Shown: positions 1 through 6,866 of the stretch, one piece after another
Layout: each line of letters starts with the position of its first letter
How positions within the stretch are numbered: position 1 is the first letter of the stretch
Assembly (NCBI RefSeq): GCF_029813115.1
Contig: NZ_JAPZDS010000020.1
Location: 1-60,463, forward strand
DNA: 60,463 nt
Direction: 5' to 3'
Source: Aureimonas sp. SK2
Lineage (GTDB): Bacteria; Pseudomonadota; Alphaproteobacteria; Rhizobiales; Rhizobiaceae
Notes under the pieces: model-generated
Database searches by the model: none
Told to the model about the DNA's origin: nothing
Seen by the model: the letters and a program-made list of their open reading frames with translations, nothing else
Made by a program: the position numbers and the translations under genes

Positions 1-676
1 ATGGCGCCCCCACGGCATTTACTGCATCACCCGACCTCAACGAGCCAATCGCCGTCGTCATCGATCCGACCGGATCGACGATTGACGATCGTCAGAAATG
101 AGCGGGCCAGCTCGGAAGGCGACCTCCATTGCATAGCTGTCACAATCGCAATTAGTTCTGTCAGACCACTCGGATCGTAAATGGTTCCGGCGATGCCGTA
201 GGTCGGAACACGCAGGCCGTGTTCAGGGCGTGATCGTCAGCATTTTATAGCCAGGAAATGCAATCAAAATTCGCAACCTCAAGGATTTTTGGGTGGCGGA
301 TAGAACGAAAACGACAATCAAATGGGAGCCGTAAGCTAGAGCCCCAAATTGGCTAGCCCTTACAGCGGATTAGCGTCCGTTTTGTCAGGCCGCCTTTGGA
401 TCGCGAGACAATTCCGCCCGCGTCGTGGATGAGGGCCGGATGGGAATCATGCAACTGGAACGATAGCATTCGCTGGGCCAAGGCGAATTTAGGAAATCAC
501 CAACCGCTAGATAATGCTCCACACGCGCAGGTATTGAGACATGCGGCAATATGGAGTGGAAATCACACGTCACACCGTCATTTAGTAAACAAATCGTGTC
601 GGAATCGTTTATGAGTGCAACCTTCTGCGATCTGAGGCTTATGGAATGACCCAAGGGCATTCTGAGGGAACGCGAC
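1..676. other. Stretch without a supported gene
   Basis: Short open frames occur on both strands here, but none has a convincing ribosome binding site, a plausible protein composition or a recognisable domain. I see no tRNA, clear terminator or long repeat. It may be the decayed edge of the leading region or a spacer to genes left of the window. Confidence 0.4.
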
Positions 677-1015
677 GTGAAACTGCACTCATTAGACAAT
701 ATCGGGGACGCGCGCGCCTTCACGAAGTCCCTTGCGACCGCCGCTGGTCGTCAAGACTTCTCACAGGCATCCGCGCGGGAAGTGATCGCTCAAGCGTTAG
801 TAACGCTGGCTTCCTATTCCAAGCCTATCGACCAGCAGGAACTCGTTGAGCAGATTGATAAGCCAAGGCAGGCTTTCGATCAGGATGCTCTACCCAATCA
901 TGCGGCCGACAATCTGGTTTTCGATCTCCTGGGTCGTCAAAAAGATCACATCCGCAAGACGGCACAAACGATCGTCCGGCAGAAAATGCACTTCAGCTCG
1001 CTGACCCGCGCATAG
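677..1015 (+). CDS. Hypothetical 112-aa protein
   Basis: This is a GTG-started frame with a GAGGG ribosome binding site about 8 bases upstream. The protein is soluble, mostly helical by composition, and contains no membrane segment or cysteine. I recognise no family. It lies at the far end of the leading region, in the same orientation as the antirestriction and SSB-like genes, and ends about 80 bases before a structured repeat at 1094-1163. The balanced amino-acid composition favours a real gene, but with no domain match it could be a chance frame. Confidence 0.45.
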   Translation: MKLHSLDNIGDARAFTKSLATAAGRQDFSQASAREVIAQALVTLASYSKPIDQQELVEQIDKPRQAFDQDALPNHAADNLVFDLLGRQKDHIRKTAQTIVRQKMHFSSLTRA

Positions 1016-1093
1016 GCGATCGGGTTCGATGTTGCACTGGACCCGTACTCGGCCGCTGCAACAACCCCTGGAACAGGCGTGTCCTGCGGACCA

Positions 1094-1163
1094 GGCTCTA
1101 GTCGCGTTGCGACCCGAGCCGCCGATCGGCGTCTCGTCCCTCCGGGTGACGATCCTTCACGCG
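1094..1163 (+). repeat. Structured leader module 1, copy A
   Basis: This 70-base segment matches 5932-6000 closely. Three small hairpins can be drawn: GTCGC/GCGAC, GCCGATCGGC (self-complementary) and CCC-TCC-GGG. In the other copy the arms differ, yet the corresponding hairpins are still drawable (CGC/GCG, CCCC/GGGG, CCC/GGG). Paired changes suggest selection on a folded nucleic acid. It lies about 160 bases upstream of the small XRE gene at 1325. A single-stranded promoter or RNA leader is inferred. Confidence 0.6.
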
Positions 1164-1324
1164 GCTTCGCCCATGCCAACTACGCCGGGCATGCGCGGTA
1201 GCGCCAGCGTTTGGATCAGGGCCATTCAGAAACGGCGCGGGCCTATTCCCGACCGGCTGGAGGGCTCGAAAGCACTATCGCATGCCATTCATTGCAGCCC
1301 CATTCGCATGAGAAAGCATTTCCC

Positions 1325-1582
1325 GTGTCTGAACCCCTCATTCCCCATAGCGAGCATGCCAACGAGATCGTTGGAGCGAACATTCAGCGCGCCCGTCTGA
1401 ATAGGGGGATCACCCTAGAGGCTCTGTCCGAAGAGACCGGCCTTTCCGTAGAATTGCTTAAAAGCTACGAGGACGGAACCGAGGCCATCATTGTGAGCGA
1501 TGTCTACAGGATTGCCGTAGGGATGAAGGCCCCGCTCACCGCCTTCTGGAAAGGCGAAGAGGTCACGGTCGACGCCGACTGA
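1325..1582 (+). CDS. Small XRE-type helix-turn-helix regulator
   Basis: The 85-aa protein is almost entirely one XRE (lambda Cro/C1-like) DNA-binding domain. The recognisable core runs from ANIQRARLNRGITLEALSEE through a second helix ending LLKSYEDGTE, at residues about 18-60. I chose the GTG at 1325 because a GAGAAAG stretch precedes it at a sensible distance; the longer frame from 1211 adds residues unlike the family. The first gene of the leading region behind module 1 copy A, it may repress leading-region genes or itself. Its target is unknown. Confidence 0.65.
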   Translation: MSEPLIPHSEHANEIVGANIQRARLNRGITLEALSEETGLSVELLKSYEDGTEAIIVSDVYRIAVGMKAPLTAFWKGEEVTVDAD

Positions 1583-2236
1583 CCTGATCGTAGCGACCCG
1601 CGTATGGAACAGCACACGAGCCTTGCTGCGGTGGACGCAGCTAGGCCTCGCGGATGATTGGGTTCCGGAATCATTGCAGGCTCGCTGTCGCCTGCGGCAT
1701 CTGCTGGGGCATAGTGTCGGAAGGCAGGTAAGCCCAAGTTTCCTGCAACGACCCCCCGCCTTCCGACATGCAGACGATCAGCTCAGGGACGAGCTAATGC
1801 TGATCGCACTCTCTTCCGAGAGCGGTTCGGGTTTATCGCGGAAAGATTGACACACGCATAATGAGTCTGGTGGAGCGGCATATCCCTCCGAAGGATCGTC
1901 ACGGAAGACGAGGAGGCCCGGGTTCCCGCCCAGCCAACTCGCCTTCCGATCACCGATGCTGAATGGTTTGCACGCCGATCAGCCTTGCCCTGCCAAGAGC
2001 GCGAACGTTTTAGCCCGCGAAGCTTGGCACAAGCTGAATTTGTTCTTTTCGGTTGAGGCCGTGAGGCCGCAAAGGGGGAGAGAATGCGCGAGCGTCCACG
2101 ATTACAGGCTCGATCGGGCCTCCCTGTCTTGGGTGGCGCCGCGAGGCGGCGCGGGGGTGCCGACCAGTGCCCTTCTAACCCTATCCTCCCTGATGACTGC
2201 CCATCATACGGGACGGTCTCGATCGTCAAGGACGAT
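1583..2236. other. Intergenic leader region
   Basis: About 650 bases precede the structured module at 2237, with no credible gene. GC-rich self-complementary segments are visible, for example around 2136-2152 (GGCGCCGCGAGGCGGCGC). Open frames crossing it have arginine- and serine-rich shadow composition. Its position ahead of the 45-aa and antirestriction genes suggests promoter and leader DNA. Confidence 0.4.
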
Positions 2237-2324
2237 GGTTCCCCCAATTTTCACGCCGCTGCGCGACGAGAAAATCGGCTCCCCCATCGCCGGCTCCGCC
2301 GGTCGCCTGAAGGCGATCCCTGAC
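2237..2324 (+). repeat. Structured leader module 2, copy B
   Basis: This 88-base element is about 80 percent identical by eye to 6189-6275. Shared blocks include CCCCCAATTTTC, CGCCGCTGCGCG, AAAATCGGCTCCCCC and TCCCTGAC. The AATTTT and AAAAT tracts can pair. Downstream hairpins are CCGGC-TCC-GCCGG (2290-2302) and TCGCCT-GA-AGGCGA (2303-2316); copy C keeps hairpins here with different bases. It ends 52 bases before the ATG of the 45-aa gene, almost the same distance as in the other copy. A promoter or RNA leader for leading-region genes is inferred. Confidence 0.65.
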
Positions 2325-2376
2325 CCTCTTCCCCCTTACCCGTGTCCTTCCTTCGTCATCAACGAAGGAGCTTCAC

Positions 2377-2514
2377 ATGACCTACGACATCTTCGCCGAG
2401 ATCGCTGAACTGCGCGCCGAGCTGGCTCACTGCCTCCTCACCAAGCGCGAGCGTGCCGATGCGATCCGCCGCATCGAGCGCCTCACCGCCGAGGCGAAGG
2501 AGGCGGAGGCGTAA
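2377..2514 (+). CDS. Very small leading-region protein (45 aa)
   Basis: The 45-codon frame starts at ATG 2377 behind a strong GAAGGAG ribosome binding site 8 bases upstream. The product is a single charged amphipathic helix (AELRAELAHCLLTKRERADA and following), so a small coiled-coil or adaptor protein is plausible. It has no membrane segment. It follows module 2 copy B with the same spacing as the 167-aa gene at 6331, which also starts with a helical segment. No family is recognised. The ribosome binding site and conserved upstream arrangement are the main support. Confidence 0.6.
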   Translation: MTYDIFAEIAELRAELAHCLLTKRERADAIRRIERLTAEAKEAEA

Positions 2515-2577
2515 GCCTCCCTTCTTTGTCGTCCCTCGCCGCACCGCCCCACGGCCCCTAGAGGCCGAGGCAGGGGT

Positions 2578-2594
2578 GACGGGGCGAGCCCGTC
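2578..2594 (+). promoter_or_regulatory. Leader hairpin upstream of ardB-like gene
   Basis: A perfect hairpin GACGGG-GCGAG-CCCGTC lies in the 126-base gap before the antirestriction gene. No T-run follows, so it is not an obvious terminator. It may be part of a structured leader like those at 2237 and 6189; a role is inferred only. Confidence 0.35.
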
Positions 2595-2640
2595 AGATCA
2601 GAGAGAGGACGGGCGTTCCTCCCGCACCTTGGAGATCCCC

Positions 2641-3075
2641 ATGTCCGACGTCGCCGGCTCCCCCGCCGTGAACCACCCCCATGCCGCCAGCGTCGTTCCC
2701 GACGCGCGGCGTATGCAGTTCCTACCCGACCTCTTCGGCGTCAGTCGCATGCTGACGGGCGAGAGCATGGTCTATTCCTTCACGCGCCATGCGTGCGCAG
2801 CCTATAGCGGCGGCCTTTGGGAGTTCCTCGAGCTCGACGGCAAGCCGCTCTACATGCGTCAGGCCCAGCAGCGCCTCACCCGGTTCGCCTATCCCGGCAA
2901 CGGCTTCGAGAGCACCGTCACGACCGACGCCGCCGGCATCATCGCCTGCCTCATGACCTTCTCGCACCTGTCGTTCGACGATCGAACCGACCACATGGCC
3001 GAAGCCTTCCATCGGCTTCGCGAGTTCGCCCTCGACCACCCCGAGGTCAGCGAAATCTTCCGCGCGATCGACTGA
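2641..3075 (+). CDS. ardB: ArdB/KlcA-type antirestriction protein
   Basis: The 144-aa protein carries the ArdB/KlcA pattern: RRMQFLPDLFG near residue 22, GESMVYSFTRHA, the signature YSGGLWEFLELDGKPLYM, and the helical C-terminus SHLSFDDRTDHMAEAFHRLR. This family relieves type I restriction of incoming plasmid DNA without resembling a DNA mimic. The ATG at 2641 follows GGAGATCCCC; an ATG four codons earlier overlaps that ribosome site and was rejected. Position in the leading region, readable from the transferred strand, fits protection of the plasmid on entry. Family assignment is by motif recognition. Confidence 0.85.
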   Translation: MSDVAGSPAVNHPHAASVVPDARRMQFLPDLFGVSRMLTGESMVYSFTRHACAAYSGGLWEFLELDGKPLYMRQAQQRLTRFAYPGNGFESTVTTDAAGIIACLMTFSHLSFDDRTDHMAEAFHRLREFALDHPEVSEIFRAID

Positions 3076-3292
3076 TCGAGCCGCCGCAGCTCGCCCCCCT
3101 CCGCAGCCTCCCCGCCGTTCCAGCACGCCCCCGCTCGCCCGGATGGTGCCCTGCACCCGCTCCGCCACCGTTTCAACCCGCAAGGGGTCCGCTGACGCGG
3201 CCGCCGTCTCCGCGGCGGTGAAACGCTCGCGGCCCGGGCGCGACGGCCACCTACCGAGCGGGGATCGGCCTCGCCGTCACAGGAGATCCGCC

Positions 3293-3568
3293 ATGTCAGA
3301 CACGCCTACCCCAATCGATCCTGCCGAACGGCCTCTCACCCAGCGCGAGAAAGCCGACAACAAACGGGACAACGAGAAATGCAAACTGGCCTCCTCGCTC
3401 TTCCACAGCCTCGCTCTCGCAATCTTCGGTTTCAGCGCCCTGCGGTTGCTCCTCGATCCAGCCGCGCAACGCCCGGACCTTCTGACCATTATCATCGCGG
3501 GCGTAGTCGCAGTGGTATTTGAAGCCACGGCCTATTATCCTCTAACCAAGCTGAAAGCGGAGAGCTGA
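3293..3568 (+). CDS. Small two-helix membrane protein
   Basis: The 91-aa protein has a charged, Lys/Arg/Asp-rich cytoplasmic N-terminus of about 38 residues, then two hydrophobic segments (around SLALAIFGFSALRLLL and LLTIIIAGVVAVVFEATAYY) and a short basic tail. ATG 3293 follows a clear AGGAGATC site, which decides it over longer frames. It is the first of two membrane-protein genes one base apart; together they resemble a small two-component membrane module. Function is unknown. The preceding 217-base gap is GC-rich and strongly self-complementary (CCGCCG/CGGCGG around 3200-3220). Confidence 0.65.
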   Translation: MSDTPTPIDPAERPLTQREKADNKRDNEKCKLASSLFHSLALAIFGFSALRLLLDPAAQRPDLLTIIIAGVVAVVFEATAYYPLTKLKAES

Positions 3569-3569
3569 C

Positions 3570-3695
3570 ATGGAGAACATCGATCCACTCCTGCTGGTAG
3601 TCCTGGTCGTTCTGCCCGTATTGCCCATCGGCATCTTGTACGTGAACTACCTATCGCGCCGCTCCAATCGCAAATACGGCCGATCCGACACCTGA
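3570..3695 (+). CDS. Single-span membrane microprotein (41 aa)
   Basis: The frame starts one base after the previous stop, with AAAGCGGAGAG upstream serving as ribosome site inside the preceding gene. The 41-aa product has one strong membrane helix (PLLLVVLVVLPVLPIGILYV) and a basic tail NYLSRRSNRKYGR, predicting an N-out, C-in single-span protein. A rho-independent terminator follows 33 bases downstream, so this closes the operon. Function unknown; a partner of the 91-aa membrane protein is likely. Confidence 0.6.
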   Translation: MENIDPLLLVVLVVLPVLPIGILYVNYLSRRSNRKYGRSDT

Positions 3696-3727
3696 TCGCC
3701 AACCATCCACCAAGACCGCATCGCGAA

Positions 3728-3748
3728 GGGGCCATTCGGCCCCTTTTT
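3728..3748 (+). terminator. Rho-independent terminator
   Basis: Stem GGGGCC-ATTC-GGCCCC is followed by TTTTT. It ends the transcription unit containing the two small membrane-protein genes. Confidence 0.85.
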
Positions 3749-3782
3749 CGCGTCCATCTCCCCCAGCTTCACGAGGTTGCCC

Positions 3783-4133
3783 ATGCCGTCGGTCTACGAC
3801 GCCGACAACTATGCCGGCCGCGTCAACTACGCTGCCACCGTCATCACCCGCCAAGGCGGCACCACACGCCACTTCGACACCTGCTTCGAGATGTGGGACG
3901 GCTCGGAGGTCGCCGTCGCGCTCTACCGGCGCTCCCTTCGCAACCCTCGCCTCGCCGCGAACCTCTGGCGCTACATCGGCCAGTCCTCAACCATGGCGGC
4001 CGTCGAACGTCTCAGGGACGTTCCGACCCGCGGTCTCGCCGCCGTCGCCGCCGAGACGCGGCGCCAGCGCCGGCAGGAAGCGGACGCAGAGCTGGCCGTC
4101 GCGCACCCGCCTGCCGATTTGGCATCAGCTTGA
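3783..4133 (+). CDS. Hypothetical leading-region protein (116 aa)
   Basis: ATG 3783 sits 7 bases after ACGAGG. The TTG two codons earlier is less likely. The protein starts with a beta-rich segment (MPSVYDADNYAGRVNYAATV, then a stretch ending FDTCFEMWDG) and ends in a basic helical region with RRQRRQEADAELAVAH. No domain is recognised. The fold could be a small nucleic-acid-binding or antirestriction-like protein given its neighbours, but nothing in the sequence proves that. It lies between a terminator and the toxin-antitoxin promoter, so it is probably transcribed alone. Confidence 0.6.
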   Translation: MPSVYDADNYAGRVNYAATVITRQGGTTRHFDTCFEMWDGSEVAVALYRRSLRNPRLAANLWRYIGQSSTMAAVERLRDVPTRGLAAVAAETRRQRRQEADAELAVAHPPADLASA

Positions 4134-4150
4134 GGAGTTGCCGAAATAGT

Positions 4151-4170
4151 CGTATTATTCGTCTTATACG
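4151..4170 (+). promoter_or_regulatory. Putative toxin-antitoxin operator
   Basis: An imperfect palindrome with outer arms CGTAT and ATACG lies 12 bases before the antitoxin ATG and overlaps the expected -10 region. Type II antitoxins usually repress their own operon through such sites, so autoregulation is inferred. Confidence 0.5.
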
Positions 4171-4182
4171 TAGGAGGCGCAT

Positions 4183-4440
4183 ATGCAGAAGTTCTCGACG
4201 GTCGACCTGCTTCGCAACACCAAAACCGTCACCATGGCCGCCGATCGACAGCCCGTCGGCATCACCCAGCATCGCAGAACGCGCTATGTCCTCATGACCC
4301 TCACCGATTTTGAGGCAATGCAGGCGCAGACCGACCCACGCAAGGTCTACCGCTCCCACGAGACCCCTCCCGAACTGGCCGCGATCATCCTGCCCGAACT
4401 GGACCGCTTGATTGCGGAAGGCGGCGATCAGGATGGCTGA
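4183..4440 (+). CDS. Antitoxin of a type II toxin-antitoxin pair (Phd/YefM-like)
   Basis: The 85-aa protein resembles Phd/YefM antitoxins: an N-terminal DNA-binding part (FSTVDLLRNTKTVTMAADRQ, PVGITQHRRTRYVLMTLTDF) and an acidic, helical C-terminus (PPELAAIILPELDRLIAE) that would wrap the toxin. GTAGGAGGCGCAT gives a strong ribosome site before ATG 4183. The toxin gene overlaps its last 8 bases, the usual antitoxin-first arrangement. The family call rests on overall pattern and gene order. Confidence 0.75.
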   Translation: MQKFSTVDLLRNTKTVTMAADRQPVGITQHRRTRYVLMTLTDFEAMQAQTDPRKVYRSHETPPELAAIILPELDRLIAEGGDQDG

Positions 4441-4849
4441 CCTTCCGGCCTCCGGCTCCGTCATCACCTATCCCTACCTGTGGGCTTGGCAGCGCGATCG
4501 CGGCGAGACCGAAGGGCGCAAAGATCGACCTGTCTGCATGGTGCTTGCTCTTCCCGGCCGACAAGGCACCACCCTCCTCCTCCTCGCCATCTCCGGGTCG
4601 CCACCGCGCTCGGACCAGACGGCGATCGAGATCCCGCCGCTGGAGATCCGCCGCGTCGGTTTGCGGGAATGGAAACAAGCGTGGATCACCGTCTCAGAGT
4701 TCAATCAGGACATCGCAGAACGCTCCCACTACTACGATCCCAACGTCGAGGTGCGGGGGACCTTCAGCAGAGGATTCCTGGCCAAGGTCGCCGCTGGCTT
4801 GAAACCGTTCATCACCTCGTCCGTCGCAAAGGTCGCTCGATCCGACTGA
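4433..4849 (+). CDS. Toxin of a type II pair, PemK/MazF-like
   Basis: The 138-aa protein starts at ATG 4433 inside the antitoxin stop region, implying translational coupling. The pattern SGSVITYPYLWAWQRDRGET, then GRKDRPVCMVLALPGRQG, resembles the PemK/MazF endoribonuclease barrel, where an early loop and a KxRPxxV strand are typical. Substrate specificity cannot be inferred. With its antitoxin it would act as an addiction module, and its early entry in the leading region would help establish the plasmid. A strong terminator follows. Confidence 0.7.
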   Translation: MADLPASGSVITYPYLWAWQRDRGETEGRKDRPVCMVLALPGRQGTTLLLLAISGSPPRSDQTAIEIPPLEIRRVGLREWKQAWITVSEFNQDIAERSHYYDPNVEVRGTFSRGFLAKVAAGLKPFITSSVAKVARSD

Positions 4850-4866
4850 CCAGCCGCATACAAAAT

Positions 4867-4890
4867 GGGGGCCGATGGCCCCCTTTTTTT
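4867..4890 (+). terminator. Rho-independent terminator
   Basis: Stem GGGGGCC-GAT-GGCCCCC is followed by seven T. It ends the toxin-antitoxin operon and faces the convergent membrane-protein gene. Confidence 0.92.
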
Positions 4891-4922
4891 GTCCGCTCAG
4901 CTTTCGATGCACGATAGCCGCT

Positions 4923-5246
4923 TCACCACGGCCAGCCACGCCGAGCGTTGTCGACGATCATCACCGCCAGCCCGTAAATCATGATGAGGTTCGCGTAGAA
5001 CCACACGATCACCACAACGGGGTGAACCACCTGGAGATGCGCCGAGAGCTGGAGATAGCCGAACACGCAGGCGACCCCCGCCACCAGCATCCCGACGATC
5101 GCCCGGCCCGGCACCATCATTCGACGGATCGGTCCTGCAACGAACCGATACAGGCTGTAGCAGGCAACGCAGATACCAAGGATCGGCAGGACATGATGAA
5201 GCTCGCTCATGCCCTTCATGATGCCTGCCATTGGTTGAAAATTCAC
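4923..5246 (-). CDS. Polytopic membrane protein, unknown
   Basis: Three hydrophobic segments are visible: VLPILGICVACYSLYRFV, AIVGMLVAGVACVFGYLQL and VVVIVWFYANLIMIYGLAVMIV. Internal ATGs at 5219 (MKGMSELHHV, preceded by GCAGG) and 5210 are credible alternative starts, giving 98 or 95 aa instead of 107. No family is recognised. It is transcribed leftwards, opposite to most of the leading region, 45 bases after the pseudopilin-like gene, so the two may share a transcript. Confidence 0.6.
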   Translation of the reverse strand: MNFQPMAGIMKGMSELHHVLPILGICVACYSLYRFVAGPIRRMMVPGRAIVGMLVAGVACVFGYLQLSAHLQVVHPVVVIVWFYANLIMIYGLAVMIVDNARRGWPW

Positions 5247-5291
5247 AACCCAAATGCGTCCTTGCGTCCCCTGTGCTCGAAATGGACTGAG

Positions 5292-5771
5292 CTACTGCGG
5301 CAACGCCTGAACGACATCCGAAGAGGCGATGCGCGCCTCTACAAGCCCCACCGAGCCTTCGGGGCGCCGCTTCACGTCGGGGACAATATCGTCACCCGTA
5401 AACGCGCTTCCGTCCAGACCTCTGGAACGAAGATAATAGCGGCCATCCGGGGTCGACTCGTAATAGAACTCTTTCTGGAACTTCAACGTCGGGTCCATCA
5501 TGGAAGGGGGATAGTTCACGATGGCAAAGAACACTCGCTCACCGTTTCCATAGTGTTTGACGTCCTCCTTATCAGCGAATACCTTGAGCGTTTCGGGATA
5601 GGAACCGTGTTCCGCTTTATAGAACTCAATCCGTCGCATCGTGTCGGCTAAACGCTCCTTTGAGAGCTTCACGACGTCCTCATAGCGAACCTCAGAAGGT
5701 AGCATGGTGAGAACTCCCATGGTGCCCATCATTCCAAGAACCGCACCTACAGCGATCCAGCGTTTGAACAT
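5292..5771 (-). CDS. GspG-like (type II pseudopilin C-terminal domain) exported protein
   Basis: The 159-aa protein has a basic start (MFKRW) and a hydrophobic segment to about residue 24, so it is exported or anchored. The region RRIEFYKAEHGSYPETLKVF followed by YYLRSRGLDGSAFTGDDIV resembles the soluble domain of GspG pseudopilins, including the C-terminal calcium-binding loop. It lacks the usual GFTxxE prepilin cleavage motif, and no other type II secretion gene is nearby, so a secretion role is doubtful. Many such orphan T2SSG-domain proteins are uncharacterised. Confidence 0.65.
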   Translation of the reverse strand: MFKRWIAVGAVLGMMGTMGVLTMLPSEVRYEDVVKLSKERLADTMRRIEFYKAEHGSYPETLKVFADKEDVKHYGNGERVFFAIVNYPPSMMDPTLKFQKEFYYESTPDGRYYLRSRGLDGSAFTGDDIVPDVKRRPEGSVGLVEARIASSDVVQALPQ

Positions 5772-5931
5772 TCCGGCCTCCGCTTTTCGGCCGAGCGCAC
5801 ACCGAGGATGCGTGCTGGCCAGTTATCTGACTTCTAGCAGAGCGCATTGAGGCCAGAAGCGGATTTGGTCGATGTGATGAACATAGGAGAGCAGATGACG
5901 TCGCAGCTTATAGGCGTGCCCCTTCGGGTCG
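5772..5931. other. Spacer between minus-strand gene and module 1 copy C
   Basis: No gene is supported in this divergent spacer. It should hold the leftward promoter of the GspG-like gene. Together with 5932-6330 it forms a roughly 560-base gene-free stretch dominated by structured repeats. Confidence 0.4.
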
Positions 5932-6000
5932 GGCTCTAGTCGCTTCGCGCCCCGAGCCCCCTTCGGGGTCTCGGCCCTTCGGGTGACGATCCCTCACGCG
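5932..6000 (+). repeat. Structured leader module 1, copy C
   Basis: This is the second copy of the segment at 1094-1163. Shared blocks are GGCTCTAGTCGC, CCCGAGCC, GTCTCG and GGGTGACGATCC(C/T)TCACGCG. The hairpins are rebuilt with different bases, such as CCCC-TTC-GGGG where copy A has GCCGATCGGC. It lies 189 bases before module 2 copy C, so one leader carries both modules. Confidence 0.6.
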
Positions 6001-6188
6001 AGCGCCTTCGGCGCCAAACAAAGGCCAGGAGAAGATGGCGGGGGCCAAGGCCAGTGCGATCGCGTGGCGACCTGCACGCCCCCGACAACACGGGCACCAT
6101 CCATACGGTCCCGCCCCTTCGGGTCGGGGTTTCTCTCTCTCTGACAGATGGCAGTCTACACCAGGCCATCCGTTGTAAAGGACATCGC

Positions 6189-6275
6189 GGTCCCCCCAAT
6201 TTTCCCGCCGCTGCGCGCCGACAAAATCGGCTCCCCCGCTCGCCGCCGCTGGCGGCCGCTCGCGCGGTCCCTGAC
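6189..6275 (+). repeat. Structured leader module 2, copy C
   Basis: This is the second copy of 2237-2324. Hairpins GCCGCC-GCT-GGCGGC (6242-6256) and CCGC/GCGG (6256-6267) replace the copy B hairpins at the same places. The AATTTT and AAAAT tracts are conserved. It ends 55 bases before ATG 6331; copy B ends 52 bases before its gene. Confidence 0.65.
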
Positions 6276-6330
6276 AACTCTGGCCTACAGTGTGGACGAA
6301 CTCCGTCATTCAAGATGAAGGAGTTACGAC

Positions 6331-6834
6331 ATGAACATCCAGCAGCACATGGAGCTGAAGACCCGCCTCGAGCAAACGCGCCGCGATCTCGGCGTCGCGC
6401 TTCTCAGCGTCACACAGTCCTCCAACCAATACTTCCATACCCGTGCGATCAAGAAGGTCCAGGCGATGTGCGACCAGCTCGCCGCCATCATCAAGGCCCA
6501 GCACCAGTTCGACGATGCCACCACCGACGAAGCCCGCGCTGCGGCCGCCGAAGACCTGGTGGAAGCCACGCTCCGCTTCGAGCTGGAGGAATACCACGCC
6601 CAGCCGGTCCACCTTGGCGACCACATCGTCATCGACAACTTCAGCAACGAGTACCGGATCGCGCCCTACGGCCGCTGGTTCTCGCTGAACGACAACCTTC
6701 CGATGCCGGAGACCGTCCGCATCGAGGACCGCGAGCTGAAGCATCTCTACAAGATCCTCGATGCCCTTCGCGACGACACCGGTATCGACTTCACCGCGAT
6801 GACCGTTCAGTTCACGCCCGTCAGCAGCGACTAG
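6331..6834 (+). CDS. Hypothetical leading-region protein (167 aa)
   Basis: ATG 6331 follows GAAGGAG by 9 bases. Residues 1-60 are predicted helical (MELKTRLEQTRRDL, IKKVQAMCDQLAAIIKAQHQ). The C-terminal half looks alpha/beta, with HLGDHIVIDNFSNEYRIAPY and FTAMTVQFTPVSSD. It contains no membrane segment or known catalytic motif. It is controlled by a leader with modules 1 and 2 and ends at a hairpin plus T-rich run. Entry early in conjugation suggests a role in establishment, such as countering host defence or SOS, but that is inference from position only. Confidence 0.7.
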   Translation: MNIQQHMELKTRLEQTRRDLGVALLSVTQSSNQYFHTRAIKKVQAMCDQLAAIIKAQHQFDDATTDEARAAAAEDLVEATLRFELEEYHAQPVHLGDHIVIDNFSNEYRIAPYGRWFSLNDNLPMPETVRIEDRELKHLYKILDALRDDTGIDFTAMTVQFTPVSSD

Positions 6835-6840
6835 AAAGGC

Positions 6841-6866
6841 GCGGGCTCCGCCCGCTTCTTTCCTTT
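6841..6866 (+). terminator. Probable terminator
   Basis: GCGGGC-TCC-GCCCGC is followed by TTCTTTCCTTT, 7 bases after the stop of the 167-aa gene. The T-tract is interrupted, so termination may be partial. Confidence 0.6.

Noticed and set aside
396-723. Short frames on both strands near the left edge
   Set aside because: No ribosome site, no domain, and overlapping frames in both directions; not enough to call a gene.
4875-5651. Plus-strand frame of 258 codons opposite the membrane and GspG-like genes
   Set aside because: It runs through a strong terminator and has His/Arg-rich shadow composition, while both minus-strand genes have membrane or domain patterns.
5908-6313. Overlapping frames on the minus strand over modules 1 and 2
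   Set aside because: The sequence is conserved as hairpins with paired changes that would break any reading frame, so it is treated as structured leader DNA.
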